In this document: positions 43,458 to 52,604 of the stretch, one piece after another | How positions within the stretch are numbered: position 1 is the first letter of the stretch | Layout of the letters: each line of letters starts with the position of its first letter | The notes under the pieces: generated by a model | What the model was told of the DNA's origin: nothing | What the model saw: only the letters and a program-made list of their open reading frames with translations | The model's database searches: none | Position numbers and translations under genes: made by a program | NCBI RefSeq assembly: GCF_009758415.1 | Contig: NZ_WQRF01000001.1 | Coordinates: 1-64,000 of the forward strand | DNA from: Devosia marina | GTDB lineage: Bacteria > Pseudomonadota > Alphaproteobacteria > Rhizobiales > Devosiaceae | Direction: 5' to 3' | DNA: 64,000 nt

Positions 43458-44540
43458 ATGGCCGATATCGTGCTCAAGGACGTGAGCAAGTCCTACGGCG
43501 CCGTCGAGGTGCTCGAGCGGGTAAACATGCATATTCGTTCGGGCGAGTTCATCGTTTTCCTCGGCCCCTCGGGCTGCGGGAAATCGACCTTGCTGCGGAT
43601 GATTGCCGGGCTTGAGGCAGTCAACGCCGGCGAAATTCATATTGGCGAGCGCCGGGTGGACAATCTGCCGCCCAATCAGCGCGGCGTGGCCATGGTGTTC
43701 CAGAACTATGCGCTCTATCCGCATATGAGCGTGCGCCAGAACATGAGCTTCGGGCTGGAAAATATCGGCACCGACAAGGCCGAAATTGCCCGGCGCGTCG
43801 ACGATGCAGCCCGGATGCTCGAAATCGGGCCACTGCTCGATCGGCGCCCGGCCCAGCTTTCCGGCGGACAGCGTCAGCGCGTCGCCATCGGCCGTGCCAT
43901 TGTGCGCGAGCCGCAGGCCTTCCTGCTCGATGAACCGCTGTCCAATCTCGACGCGGGTCTTCGAGTTCGCACCAGGGTGGAACTGGCCCAGCTCCATCAG
44001 CGCATCGGCACGACGATGATCTTCGTTACCCATGACCAGACCGAGGCCATGACCCTGGCCAGCCGCATCGTGGTGATGAACAACCGCAAGGTCGAGCAGA
44101 TCGGCACCCCGATGGAGGTCTATTCGCGCCCGGCCAGCCGCTTCGTGGCTGCCTTTGTCGGCTCGCCTTCGATGAACTTCATTCCCGTCACCGGCATCGA
44201 AACCGGCGCGGATGGTCTCAGGATCAACGTGGCGGGCGCACTACTCGCCACCACAATCCGCCAGCAGCCGAAAGACAAAGGCGAGCTGACCCTGGGCGTT
44301 CGCCCGGAATCCCTGCGCGTCGCGCAGGATGGGGCCGGCGACATCACCGGACAGATTGCCCTGGTGGAGCGGCTGGGAGACCGCACGCTGGTGCATGTCA
44401 CCCTTCCCGACGGCACCAATGTCGTCGCCGAGGACGAAGGCAAGAGCACGCTCGCGGCCGGAGGCCCGGTGTCGCTCAAGGTGGACGGAACAGCCACCCA
44501 TCTCTTCGACGCATCCGGTCTGGCGTACCACGCGGACTAG
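43458..44540 (+). CDS. sugar ABC transporter ATPase (UgpC/MalK type)
   Basis: A 360-residue ATPase with GPSGCGKST, LSGGQRQR, FLLDEPLSNLD, THDQTEA and a TOBE domain. GGAGGAG precedes ATG 43458. It lies 97 bases after the GH2 gene and ahead of its binding protein and two permeases, giving a full importer in one operon. Confidence 0.93.
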   Translation: MADIVLKDVSKSYGAVEVLERVNMHIRSGEFIVFLGPSGCGKSTLLRMIAGLEAVNAGEIHIGERRVDNLPPNQRGVAMVFQNYALYPHMSVRQNMSFGLENIGTDKAEIARRVDDAARMLEIGPLLDRRPAQLSGGQRQRVAIGRAIVREPQAFLLDEPLSNLDAGLRVRTRVELAQLHQRIGTTMIFVTHDQTEAMTLASRIVVMNNRKVEQIGTPMEVYSRPASRFVAAFVGSPSMNFIPVTGIETGADGLRINVAGALLATTIRQQPKDKGELTLGVRPESLRVAQDGAGDITGQIALVERLGDRTLVHVTLPDGTNVVAEDEGKSTLAAGGPVSLKVDGTATHLFDASGLAYHAD

Positions 44541-44633
44541 GCGGCGGCGATTTCGGCCGGTGCGGCCAATGGCTCAATGCACCACATCGGCCGACACATT
44601 TTTCGCATTGAGCTTTTTTGGGAGGAAAGCGAC

Positions 44634-45911
44634 ATGAACAAGACTATCAAGCGTCTTGCCTTGGTTTCCACGGCCCTGATGGCCCTCACATCGGTGGCAG
44701 CCGCTCAGCAGACCGTGGTCTGGTGGGATTTTCTGGCCGGCGGCGACGGCGTCCGCATGAAAGCACTGATCGACGCCTTCAATGAAGAGCATGCGGGCGA
44801 GATCACAATTGAGGGCACGACCCTGGAATGGGGCACACCCTTCTACACCAAGCTGCAGACCTCGGCCGCGATCGGGGAGGGCCCCGATATCGCGACCTAT
44901 CACCTCAGCCGCATGCCGCTGGCGGTCGATAGCGGCACGCTGGCCGAGATCAGCGACGAGGACATGGCCTCGGTCGGTCTCTCCGACGACAGCTTCACCG
45001 CTGCCGCAGCCCAGGCCGCCAAGGTGGACGGCACCCGTTATGGCGTACCTTTCGATCAGCATGGGCTGATCCTCTACTATAACAAGGAAATGCTCGGCGA
45101 AGCCGGCATGCTCGATGAAGGCGGCATGCCCAAAGGTCTCGATGGCATGGAGAATTTTGAGGCGGCGCTTGCCCAGTTCACCACGGACGATGGCAAATAC
45201 GGCCTCTCCATGCCCACTGGCGACCGCTACCGCGCTGTCTATTCCTTCTTCGGTCAGCAGGGCGGCACCATGTTCGACGCCGAGGCGGGCGGGTTCTTCC
45301 CCACCGATGACGACGTCAACAAGCTTGCTACCGCCACCGAGACGATGAAGCGCTGGGTGGACAATGGCTGGACCCCGGCCCAGATCGAAAGCCCGGCCGC
45401 GCTGGCCCAGTTCACCTCGGGTCAGGCCGCCTTCTTCATCATGGGCAATTGGGAAGTCCCCACCTTCACCGATCTCGCCGCCAAGGGCGAATTGTTCGAA
45501 TGGGGCGCGGTGGAACTGCCCGTGCTGTTCGATCAGCCGGCCGCATGGTCGGATTCCCATGCCTTCGTCATCCCGGCCAATGGCGGCAAGGAGAACGATC
45601 CCGAAAAGCGCGCTGCGGTGATGGAAGTCATCGCCTGGATGGACAAGAACTCGCTCGACTGGGCCGGTGCCGGTCACATCCCGGCCTATAACGAGGTGCG
45701 CGAAAGCGAGGGCTTCGCCTCGATGAAGCCGCAGTCCGACTATGCCGGTTTCGCCGATACCGCCGTTTTCGATCCGCGCACCGTTTTGGCCGGTCCTGCC
45801 GCGCCGTTGGGCGACGCGTGGTCCAACTTCATCAATCCGGCCACCACCGGCGAACTCGACCCGGCCGATGCCGCCATGGAAATGCGCGACGACCTCAACA
45901 GCCAGCTCTAG
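44634..45911 (+). CDS. sugar ABC transporter substrate-binding protein
   Basis: A 425-residue periplasmic protein with a signal peptide ending near SVAAAQQ (about residue 23). Family 1 features include VVWWDFLAGGDGVRMKALIDAFN, IGEGPDIATYHLSRMP, GVPFDQHGLILYYNKEM and AFFIMGNWEVP. ATG 44634 has GGGAGGAAAG before it. The ligand is probably the oligosaccharide cut by the GH2 enzyme. Confidence 0.93.
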   Translation: MNKTIKRLALVSTALMALTSVAAAQQTVVWWDFLAGGDGVRMKALIDAFNEEHAGEITIEGTTLEWGTPFYTKLQTSAAIGEGPDIATYHLSRMPLAVDSGTLAEISDEDMASVGLSDDSFTAAAAQAAKVDGTRYGVPFDQHGLILYYNKEMLGEAGMLDEGGMPKGLDGMENFEAALAQFTTDDGKYGLSMPTGDRYRAVYSFFGQQGGTMFDAEAGGFFPTDDDVNKLATATETMKRWVDNGWTPAQIESPAALAQFTSGQAAFFIMGNWEVPTFTDLAAKGELFEWGAVELPVLFDQPAAWSDSHAFVIPANGGKENDPEKRAAVMEVIAWMDKNSLDWAGAGHIPAYNEVRESEGFASMKPQSDYAGFADTAVFDPRTVLAGPAAPLGDAWSNFINPATTGELDPADAAMEMRDDLNSQL

Positions 45912-45924
45912 AGCTTGTGACTTC

Positions 45925-45948
45925 GGCCGGCGCCCATGGGCGCCGGCC
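45925..45948. terminator. 24-base perfect palindrome after the binding-protein gene
   Basis: The arms GGCCGGCGCCCA and TGGGCGCCGGCC form a perfect palindrome directly after the binding-protein stop and before the permease gene. It matches the hairpins after two other binding-protein genes in the window and should stabilise the upstream message. Confidence 0.6.
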
Positions 45949-45979
45949 ATCAAACGGTTATTGTGGGAGGAGAACCGAC

Positions 45980-46861
45980 GTGATCCGCGACAAGCGCTCG
46001 GAATATCTGGCGGCCCTGATCCTGGTCGGGCCCTTCGTGGTCATTTATGGCCTGCTGTTCGTCTGGCCCACCATCCAGATGGTGATGCTCAGCTTCACCG
46101 ACGCCCCCCTGATCGGGCCGGGAGAGTGGGTCGGCATCGAGAATTATGTCGAAATCCTCACCCACCGTCTGTTCCGCAACGCGACCTGGAACACGGCCTA
46201 TTTCGTACTGCTCACGGTCGTGCCTAACACGCTCGTGTCGCTGGCTATTGCCATGGCGGTCAACCGGCTCAAGGGCTGGCAGCAGGGCTTCGTCATGGCC
46301 TGCTTTTTCCTGCCCTATATTCTGCCCGTCTCGGTGGTCTATCTCACCTGGAACTGGATCATCGACGTGCAATATGGGTTGGTCCAATACATCGTGCGCC
46401 CCTTCAATGGCGGCGAGCCGATGTCACTGACCCGCACCATTCCCTTTTTCATGCCGACTGTCGCCGTGGTCACCATCTGGTGGACGCTGGGCTTCAACGT
46501 GCTGCTGTTCATCGCCGGGCTGCGCAACATTTCGCCCGAGATTTATGAGGCGGCCTCGCTCGACAGCGCCGGACGCTGGCGCCAGTTCCGCAAGATCACC
46601 TGGCCGCTGATCTGGCCGGTGACCGCGCTGGTGCTGACCATCCAGCTCATCGCCCAGCTCAAGATCTTCGATCAGGTCTATCTGTTCTCGATCGGCGGGC
46701 GACAGGATCCCACCATCGTGCTGGTCCAATACATTTACAAGCTGGCGTTCCAGCAGAACAAGGGCGGTGAGGGCGCTGCCGCCGCGACCCTGCTGTTCGC
46801 GATGATCATCATTCTGAGTGTCCTGCAATATCAGGCGCTGCGCGCAAGGGGGGAGAAATGA
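45980..46861 (+). CDS. sugar ABC transporter permease (MalF type)
   Basis: A 293-residue permease with six membrane segments and the EAA loop YEAASLDSAGRWRQFRKITWPL near residue 190. The start is GTG 45980 after GGGAGGAG; the longer frame upstream overlaps the binding-protein gene and lacks family features. It overlaps the next permease gene by four bases. Confidence 0.93.
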   Translation: MIRDKRSEYLAALILVGPFVVIYGLLFVWPTIQMVMLSFTDAPLIGPGEWVGIENYVEILTHRLFRNATWNTAYFVLLTVVPNTLVSLAIAMAVNRLKGWQQGFVMACFFLPYILPVSVVYLTWNWIIDVQYGLVQYIVRPFNGGEPMSLTRTIPFFMPTVAVVTIWWTLGFNVLLFIAGLRNISPEIYEAASLDSAGRWRQFRKITWPLIWPVTALVLTIQLIAQLKIFDQVYLFSIGGRQDPTIVLVQYIYKLAFQQNKGGEGAAAATLLFAMIIILSVLQYQALRARGEK

Positions 46862-47739
46862 GCTCCGAAGCAATCACCCGTCCGGCCGAAAGTGCTGCGC
46901 GCCTCAAGGGCGACCGCCTGATCGATTTCGGTGGGCTGGCCCTGACCATCGTGACGCTGGGCTTTGCGCTGATGGCGATCTTCCCGGTCTATTGGGCCGT
47001 CGTCACCTCGTTCAAATCGGAAACCGAGGTGATCGCCTCGGGCATTGCCCTGTGGCCCTCGCGGATCAATACCGAGGCCTATGAACACATCTGGACCAAT
47101 ACCAATATCGGCATCTGGTACATCAACTCCTTCGTCACCTCCACGCTGATCACCGCCGGCGTAATCGTCTCCTCGGCAGGCTGCGCCTATGCGCTCAGCC
47201 AGCTCGACTTCCCGGGCCGGCGGCTGATCTATGTGCTGATCCTGGCCTGTTTCATGGTTCCGATGCAGGCGCTCATAATCAATCATTTCGTGCTGATGGC
47301 GCAGTTCAAGCTGCTCAATAGCTGGGCCGGCATCATCCTGCCGCAGCTGATCGTGCCGGTGACCATCATTGTCTACAAGCAGTTCTTCGACAATGTGCCG
47401 CGTGAGTTCCGCGAAGCTGCGCAGATGGATGGGGCAGGGCACTTCAAGACGCTGTTCCGCATCTACCTGCCCATGAACTGGGGCATCACCAGCGCGCTGG
47501 CGATCATCACCTTCATCGGCGCCTGGAACAGCTTTCTCTGGCCATTCCTTGCGGCGACCGGCGAAGCGACCATGACGGTCCCGGTCGGTATTACCCAGGT
47601 CAAGGACGCCTATGGCATCGTCTATGCCCGGCAAATGGCCTCGGCCGTCATGGCTGGCTTGCCGGTGGCCGTGCTCTATCTCATCTTCCAGCGCCGCGTG
47701 ACCCAGGCAATCATGCTCTCGGCAGGCGTCAAGGGTTGA
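46858..47739 (+). CDS. carbohydrate ABC transporter permease (MalG type)
   Basis: A 293-residue permease with six membrane segments and the EAA loop REAAQMDGAGHFKTLFRIYLPM near residue 182. Last gene of the GH2 importer operon. Confidence 0.93.
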   Translation: MSSEAITRPAESAARLKGDRLIDFGGLALTIVTLGFALMAIFPVYWAVVTSFKSETEVIASGIALWPSRINTEAYEHIWTNTNIGIWYINSFVTSTLITAGVIVSSAGCAYALSQLDFPGRRLIYVLILACFMVPMQALIINHFVLMAQFKLLNSWAGIILPQLIVPVTIIVYKQFFDNVPREFREAAQMDGAGHFKTLFRIYLPMNWGITSALAIITFIGAWNSFLWPFLAATGEATMTVPVGITQVKDAYGIVYARQMASAVMAGLPVAVLYLIFQRRVTQAIMLSAGVKG

Positions 47740-47852
47740 CGCACGCTACAGCCACCCCGGTCCGGCGCTCAACGGCGCTGGATCTGTTCAAGACGCTGCT
47801 GGTGGTGGGCATGGTGCCGTCAACACGGTCCACCGCCTGGTCGCTTGCTGTC

Positions 47853-48158
47853 CTAGCAGGCGCAATAGATATCGTAGAGCGTCACCAGCACCCGGCGCAC
47901 ATCGTTTGACGCCAGCGTATAATTGATCTGCTGACCCTCGCGCCGCGTGCTGACCAGGCCCCAGGCGCGCAGTTTGGACAGATGCTGGGACAGCGGCGAC
48001 TGGCCCAGATCGACGCGCTCGGCCAGATCACTGACATTGAGCTCCTTGTCGAGCAGGTTGCACAGGATCAGTAGCCGCTTCGGGTTGGCCATCGCCGTCA
48101 GGAGCTGAGATGCCCGTTCGGCATTCTGCTCCATCTTCTCCATTTCCATCTTGATCAT
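47853..48158 (-). CDS. bigR: ArsR family regulator, BigR/SqrR-like persulfide sensor
   Basis: A 101-residue winged-helix repressor: ASQLLTAMANPKRLLILCNLL, the recognition helix LGQSPLSQHLSKLRAWGLV, then TRREGQQINYTL. The two sensing cysteines of BigR/SqrR are present, in LILCNLL and in LYDIYCAC at the C-terminus. Such regulators leave DNA when hydrogen sulfide forms a polysulfide link between them. It diverges from the sulfur genes and faces a palindrome at 48177-48188. Confidence 0.9.
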   Translation of the reverse strand: MIKMEMEKMEQNAERASQLLTAMANPKRLLILCNLLDKELNVSDLAERVDLGQSPLSQHLSKLRAWGLVSTRREGQQINYTLASNDVRRVLVTLYDIYCAC

Positions 48159-48176
48159 ATTAGGGATCTCGTATAT

Positions 48177-48188
48177 ACGAATATTCGT
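48177..48188. promoter_or_regulatory. palindrome ACGAATATTCGT, candidate BigR operator
   Basis: A perfect 12-base AT-rich palindrome in the divergent gap between the bigR-like gene and the sulfur operon, 19 bases before the regulator's ATG and about 48 before the DUF2892 gene. AT-rich palindromes are usual for BigR sites. Confidence 0.55.
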
Positions 48189-48235
48189 CTAAAAGACTTA
48201 TCGCTCTTTTTCGGGCGGTTTTCAAGGAGTTTGAG

Positions 48236-48454
48236 ATGCGCATCAATCTTGGGTCTGCCGACCGTATCGCTCGAATCATTCTGGGCCTCCTGCTTGTCGT
48301 CCTGGCCTTTGTACCGGCCCTGCCGCTCGCTGCGTCCCCCATTTTGCAATGGGGCGCGGTGATCATTGGCGCCGTTTTGATCGTCACCGCCCTGGTGCGC
48401 TTCTGCCCGCTCTATGCGCTTTTTGGTCTCTCAACCCGCAAGGTTTCCCATTGA
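48236..48454 (+). CDS. DUF2892 inner-membrane protein (YgaP-C-like)
   Basis: A 72-residue two-helix protein: N-terminal INLGSADRIARIILGLLL, second helix ending VTALVRFCPLYALFGLSTRK. This is the membrane part of YgaP-like rhodaneses and is often found in sulfide operons. The conserved Cys-Pro-Leu-Tyr near the end is present. AAGGAG precedes ATG 48236. Its stop overlaps the next start (TGATG). Confidence 0.9.
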   Translation: MRINLGSADRIARIILGLLLVVLAFVPALPLAASPILQWGAVIIGAVLIVTALVRFCPLYALFGLSTRKVSH

Positions 48455-48882
48455 TGACTGAGTTTACCCCAGTGGCGTCGCTGTTCGGCGGCGCCCTGAT
48501 CGGCCTGTCTGCCGTTCTTCTCATGGCCTTTCACGGCCGCATTGCCGGCATGACCGGAATATTGTCCGGCCTGTTGCCGCCCATGTCCAGTGATTGGACC
48601 TGGCGCGCAGCCTTTGTCGCCGGCGCAATCGTGGCGCCCATACTCATTCTGGGCGTGTCCGAAACCGCCATTGGCTATGACAGCCCCGTGCCCATGCCCT
48701 GGGTCATCGCCAGCGGCCTGATTGTTGGCGGCGGTGTCTATTTCAGCTCCGGTTGCACTTCGGGCCACGGCGTCTGCGGCATGGCGCGTCTCTCGCTGCG
48801 CTCGCTGGCTGCCACCGCCACCTTCATGGTCGCGGCCTTTCTCACTGTCTTTGTCATTCGCCATCTCCTCGGGGGCTTCTGA
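48454..48882 (+). CDS. YeeE/YedE family transporter subunit (PmpA-like)
   Basis: A 142-residue membrane protein with four helices and the family motif GGGVYFSSGCTSGHGVCGMARLS, whose cysteine passes thiosulfate or persulfide sulfur in YeeE. Half-length proteins of this kind come in pairs, and the partner follows with a one-base TGATG overlap. It probably moves sulfur compounds across the inner membrane. Confidence 0.9.
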   Translation: MTEFTPVASLFGGALIGLSAVLLMAFHGRIAGMTGILSGLLPPMSSDWTWRAAFVAGAIVAPILILGVSETAIGYDSPVPMPWVIASGLIVGGGVYFSSGCTSGHGVCGMARLSLRSLAATATFMVAAFLTVFVIRHLLGGF

Positions 48883-49322
48883 TGCAGCGCACACTTTTCG
48901 CCGGCATGATCGGCCTCGTCTTCGGCGCCGGCATAGCCCTCTCGGGCATGGCCAACCCCGCCAAGGTTCTCAATTTCTTCGATCTGGCAGGAACCTGGGA
49001 TCCCTCCCTGGCCTTCGTTATGGGTGGTGCATTGCTGGTGACGGCCATCGGCTATCGTTTCGTTCTCAAGCGCGACAAGCCCGTTCTAGAGGCCCGGTTC
49101 CATCTGCCCACCAGCCGCAAGCTTGACCTGCCACTGCTCGGTGGTTCGGCAGTCTTCGGTGTCGGCTGGGGCATCTCCGGCTTCTGCCCCGGTGGTGCCA
49201 TTCCGGCGCTGGGCCTGGGTGAAGTTTCGGCCTGGGCCTTTGTCGGCGCCATGCTCGCCGGCATCTTCGCCGCCCGCTCCATCCGCTTCGCGCTCGGACA
49301 GCGCGCCACGCAAAACGCGTGA
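48882..49322 (+). CDS. YeeE/YedE family transporter subunit (PmpB-like)
   Basis: A 146-residue membrane protein with four helices. The N-terminal GMIGLVFGAGIALSGMANPAKVLNF and C-terminal GWGISGFCPGGAIPALGLG are the paired halves of the YeeE/YedE repeat, with the conserved GFCPGG cysteine. It is translationally coupled to the PmpA-like gene. Confidence 0.9.
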   Translation: MQRTLFAGMIGLVFGAGIALSGMANPAKVLNFFDLAGTWDPSLAFVMGGALLVTAIGYRFVLKRDKPVLEARFHLPTSRKLDLPLLGGSAVFGVGWGISGFCPGGAIPALGLGEVSAWAFVGAMLAGIFAARSIRFALGQRATQNA

Positions 49323-49343
49323 GTTCAACTCAAGGAGTTCGTC

Positions 49344-50237
49344 ATGAGCACAATTCCGTTCACCCCCGATCTCTCGGTCAAGCCGGAGGTCACCGCCTTC
49401 TTCGATGCGCCGACCAACACCATCTCCTATATCGTCAAGGATCCCAATTCGACGTCCTGTGCCGTCATCGACTCGGTCATGGACATCGATTACGCCGCCG
49501 GCCGTATCTCCTATGAGGGGGCCGATGAAATCATTGCCTTCATCGAGAAGCACAATCTCAAGCTTGAATGGCTGATCGAAACCCACGTCCACGCCGATCA
49601 TCTGTCTGCTGCGCCCTACATCCAGGGCAAGCTCGGCGGCAAGCTGGGCATCGGTGAGAACATCACCATCGTTCAGGACACCTTCGGCAAGATCTTCAAC
49701 GAAGGTACCGAATTCCAGCGCGACGGCAGCCAGTTCGACCGCCTTTTCACTGATGGCGACAGCTACCAGATCGGCGGTCTCACCACCCATGTCATGCACA
49801 CGCCCGGACACACCCCCGCCTGCATGACCCATGTCGTGGGCAATGCCGCTTTTGTCGGCGACACCCTGTTCATGCCCGATGGTGGTTCGGCCCGCGCCGA
49901 CTTCCCCGGTGGCGACGCCCGCACGCTCTACCGCTCGATCCAGCGAGTCCTGTCCCTGCCGCGTGAGACGCGCCTGTTCATGTGCCACGACTATGGCCCG
50001 AACGGCCGCGACATCCAGTGGGAAACCAGCGTCGGCGACGAGATCGACCACAATATCCATGTCGGCAAGGGCACGGACGAGGACACCTTCGTCAAGATGC
50101 GCGAAGAGCGCGACGCCACCCTGGCCATGCCCAAGCTGATCATCCCTTCGCTGCAGGTCAACATGCGTGCCGGCCAGCTCCCCCCCAAGGACGAGAGCGG
50201 CAAGAGCTTCCTCAAGGTCCCCCTCAACGGTCTGTAG
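49344..50237 (+). CDS. blh: MBL-fold persulfide dioxygenase (ETHE1/Blh type)
   Basis: A 297-residue metallo-beta-lactamase-fold enzyme. Metal ligands are visible: THVHADHLSA (H-x-H-x-D-H), HTPGHTPACMTH, VGDTLFMPDGGSARADFPGGDA and CHDYG. It oxidises glutathione persulfide to sulfite and glutathione, clearing sulfide. In Agrobacterium Blh the DUF442 rhodanese-like part is fused to this domain; here it is the separate gene that follows. AAGGAG precedes ATG 49344. Confidence 0.92.
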   Translation: MSTIPFTPDLSVKPEVTAFFDAPTNTISYIVKDPNSTSCAVIDSVMDIDYAAGRISYEGADEIIAFIEKHNLKLEWLIETHVHADHLSAAPYIQGKLGGKLGIGENITIVQDTFGKIFNEGTEFQRDGSQFDRLFTDGDSYQIGGLTTHVMHTPGHTPACMTHVVGNAAFVGDTLFMPDGGSARADFPGGDARTLYRSIQRVLSLPRETRLFMCHDYGPNGRDIQWETSVGDEIDHNIHVGKGTDEDTFVKMREERDATLAMPKLIIPSLQVNMRAGQLPPKDESGKSFLKVPLNGL

Positions 50238-50353
50238 GCGCACCCCCAAAACTGCGCGCGCAGGCCGGCTCCTCCTCCCGACCGCAACGGGGGGAGGGGC
50301 ACAGCCCAGCATGGCACCCCATGTTTTCCTTTTTTAAATCACGAGCCAACACC

Positions 50354-50680
50354 ATGAATGTCCGCAAGCTTGACGACAATTTTTCCGTGACCGGCCAGAT
50401 CACGCCGGAGCAGGTCAAGGCCGTCTCCGAGGCCGGCTATAAGTCCATTGTCTGCGCCCGCCCCGACAATGAGGAATTCGGGCAGCCCGGCTTTGACGAG
50501 ATCGCCCGCGCCGCCGAGGCCGAAGGGATACAGATCGTCCATATTCCGGTCTCGGGCCCCCTGGGCGAAGGCCAGATCATTCGCTTTCACGACGCCTGGG
50601 AGAACTTGCCCAAGCCCGTCCTCGGATATTGCCGCTCCGGCGCCCGCGCCGGCAGCCTTCATGCCACACTGACCCGCTGA
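50354..50680 (+). CDS. TIGR01244/DUF442 family sulfurtransferase-like protein
   Basis: A 108-residue protein of the Blh N-terminal (DUF442) family with a dual-specificity-phosphatase-like P-loop, GYCRSGARAGS, whose Cys would carry persulfide sulfur. The start MNVRKLDDNFSVTGQITPEQ is typical. No strong ribosome site precedes ATG 50354; an in-frame ATG at 50321 adds 11 residues and is possible. It lies between the dioxygenase and the SulP transporter genes. Confidence 0.85.
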   Translation: MNVRKLDDNFSVTGQITPEQVKAVSEAGYKSIVCARPDNEEFGQPGFDEIARAAEAEGIQIVHIPVSGPLGEGQIIRFHDAWENLPKPVLGYCRSGARAGSLHATLTR

Positions 50681-50738
50681 CCCTCATTGCATCGGCCTTT
50701 GCCCGCCTGGCGGCGGGTCGTGGGCAACCGGACCGACC

Positions 50739-52496
50739 ATGAACATCAAGACCTATTTCCCGATCCTTGACTGGGGCAGCCGCTACAATCGCCAGACGCT
50801 GACCAGCGATCTGATTGCCGCGATCATCGTCACCATCATGCTGATCCCGCAATCACTGGCCTATGCGCTACTGGCCGGCCTGCCGCCGGAGGTGGGTCTT
50901 TATGCCTCCATCCTGCCGCTGATCGCCTACGCCATTTTCGGCACCTCATCGGCGCTGGCGGTCGGGCCGGTTGCCGTGGTGTCCCTGATGACAGCGACGG
51001 CGGTTGGCCGGCTGGCCGCCGAGGGGACGGCAGACTACGCCAGCGCGGCAATCATCCTGGCCCTGCTCTCGGGCGCCATGCTGGCGTTGATGGGACTTTT
51101 CCGGCTTGGCTTTATCGCCAACTTCCTTTCCCATCCGGTCATCTCCGGCTTCATCACCGCCTCTGGCATCATCATTGCCACCTCCCAGATTGGTGGCCTC
51201 CTCGGCATCAAAACCGAAGGGCACGCCATGCCCGAGCTGGTGATGTCGATCCTGGGCAATATCGGGCAGGTCAATGTCTACACCCTGGCCGTCGGCATGG
51301 TCGCCGTGGGCCTGCTGCTCTGGATACGGCTCGACCTCAAGAACTGGCTGGCCCGCTTTGGCGTGCCCAAGGGCCTCGCGACCATCATTGTACGCGCCGG
51401 TCCGGTGCTGGTGGTCTTTCTCACCATGGTCTGGTCGGTCGGCATGGATCTGGGCGCCAGAGGCGTGTCTTTGGTGGGTCAGGTGCCGCAGGGCCTGCCC
51501 ATGCTGTCCCTGCCCAGCCTCAATCTCGACACCATCCAGCAATTGGCCGTGCCCGCCCTGATCATCTCGATTGTCGGCTTTGTCGAATCCATCTCCGTGG
51601 CACAGACCCTGGCCGCCAAGCGCCGCGAGCGCATCTCGCCCAATCAGGAACTGATTGGCCTGGGCGCCTCGAACATCGCTGCTGGCCTGGGTGGCGGCTA
51701 TCCGGTCACTGGTGGCTTCGCCCGCTCAGTGGTCAATTTCGACGCCGGCGCGGCAACCCCAGCCGCTGGAGCCTTCACCGCCATCGGCATTGCCGCGGCA
51801 ACCCTGCTGCTCACCCCGTTCCTCGCCATCCTGCCCAAGGCGACCCTGTCGGCAACCATCGTCATTGCCGTGCTGACCCTCGTGGATTTCTCGATCCTCA
51901 AGCGCGCCTGGTCCTATTCCAAGGCCGATTTCGCTGCCGTCGCCTTTACCCTTGCGGGCACGCTGCTGCTGGGCGTTGAGGTCGGCATTTCCCTCGGCGT
52001 CGGGGCCTCCATCCTCATCTTTCTCTATCGCTCGTCCCAGCCGCACGCGGCCATTGTCGGTCAGGTGCCGGGCACCGAGCACTATCGCAACATCAAGCGC
52101 CACCAGGTCGACACCGTGCCGGGCGTGCTCTCAATCCGCGTCGATGAAAGCCTCTATTTCGCCAATGCACGCTATCTGGAGGATCTGGTCATCAACCAGG
52201 CGACCGCCAATCCCGGCCTCACTGACGTCGTGCTGATGTGTTCGGCCGTGAACACCATCGACATGTCTGCGCTCGAGAGCCTGGAAGCCATCGAACATCG
52301 CCTGGCGGATCTCGGCGCGCGCCTGCACCTCTCCGAGGTCAAGGGCCCAGTCATGGACAAGCTCAAGAATACCGATTTCCTGTCCCAGCTTTCGGGCAGC
52401 GTGCATCTCAGCCAGCATCAGGCGATCCGGGCCATCCTGGACGGGCGCGCCGCTTCGCCGCCCCCAAGCGATCCGACGCTTCGCGCCGCGCAATAG
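50739..52496 (+). CDS. SulP family anion (sulfate) transporter
   Basis: A 585-residue membrane protein of the SLC26/SulP family. The start has the conserved DLIAAIIVTIMLIPQSLAYALLAGLPPEVGLY, followed by about 11-13 helices with EVGISLGVGASI late, and a C-terminal STAS domain (about residues 430-555, including DESLYFANARYLEDLV and VLMCSAVNTIDMSALESLE). It likely imports sulfate or exports the sulfite/sulfate made from persulfide. It ends the BigR-type operon. Confidence 0.93.
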   Translation: MNIKTYFPILDWGSRYNRQTLTSDLIAAIIVTIMLIPQSLAYALLAGLPPEVGLYASILPLIAYAIFGTSSALAVGPVAVVSLMTATAVGRLAAEGTADYASAAIILALLSGAMLALMGLFRLGFIANFLSHPVISGFITASGIIIATSQIGGLLGIKTEGHAMPELVMSILGNIGQVNVYTLAVGMVAVGLLLWIRLDLKNWLARFGVPKGLATIIVRAGPVLVVFLTMVWSVGMDLGARGVSLVGQVPQGLPMLSLPSLNLDTIQQLAVPALIISIVGFVESISVAQTLAAKRRERISPNQELIGLGASNIAAGLGGGYPVTGGFARSVVNFDAGAATPAAGAFTAIGIAAATLLLTPFLAILPKATLSATIVIAVLTLVDFSILKRAWSYSKADFAAVAFTLAGTLLLGVEVGISLGVGASILIFLYRSSQPHAAIVGQVPGTEHYRNIKRHQVDTVPGVLSIRVDESLYFANARYLEDLVINQATANPGLTDVVLMCSAVNTIDMSALESLEAIEHRLADLGARLHLSEVKGPVMDKLKNTDFLSQLSGSVHLSQHQAIRAILDGRAASPPPSDPTLRAAQ

Positions 52497-52558
52497 CGGT
52501 TGCGCCTCAACGTCTTGGGCTGCCGCCTTGTTGACGCGATTATGAGCCAGAATAGCAA

Positions 52559-52580
52559 GGTGGCGCCGAATGGCGCCACC
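52559..52580. terminator. bidirectional hairpin between SulP and GH127 genes
   Basis: GGTGGCGCC and GGCGCCACC pair perfectly over nine bases with a GAAT loop in the gap between two convergent genes. It could end transcription from both sides. Confidence 0.65.
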
Positions 52581-52604
52581 AGCTTCCAATCAATATCGAG
52601 AAGC

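Noticed and set aside
44574-45953. A 459-codon minus-strand open frame
   Set aside because: Antisense to a complete sugar-binding protein with signal peptide; no domain-like sequence.
49086-50312. A 408-codon minus-strand open frame
   Set aside because: Antisense to the persulfide dioxygenase and PmpB-like genes, both with clear motifs.
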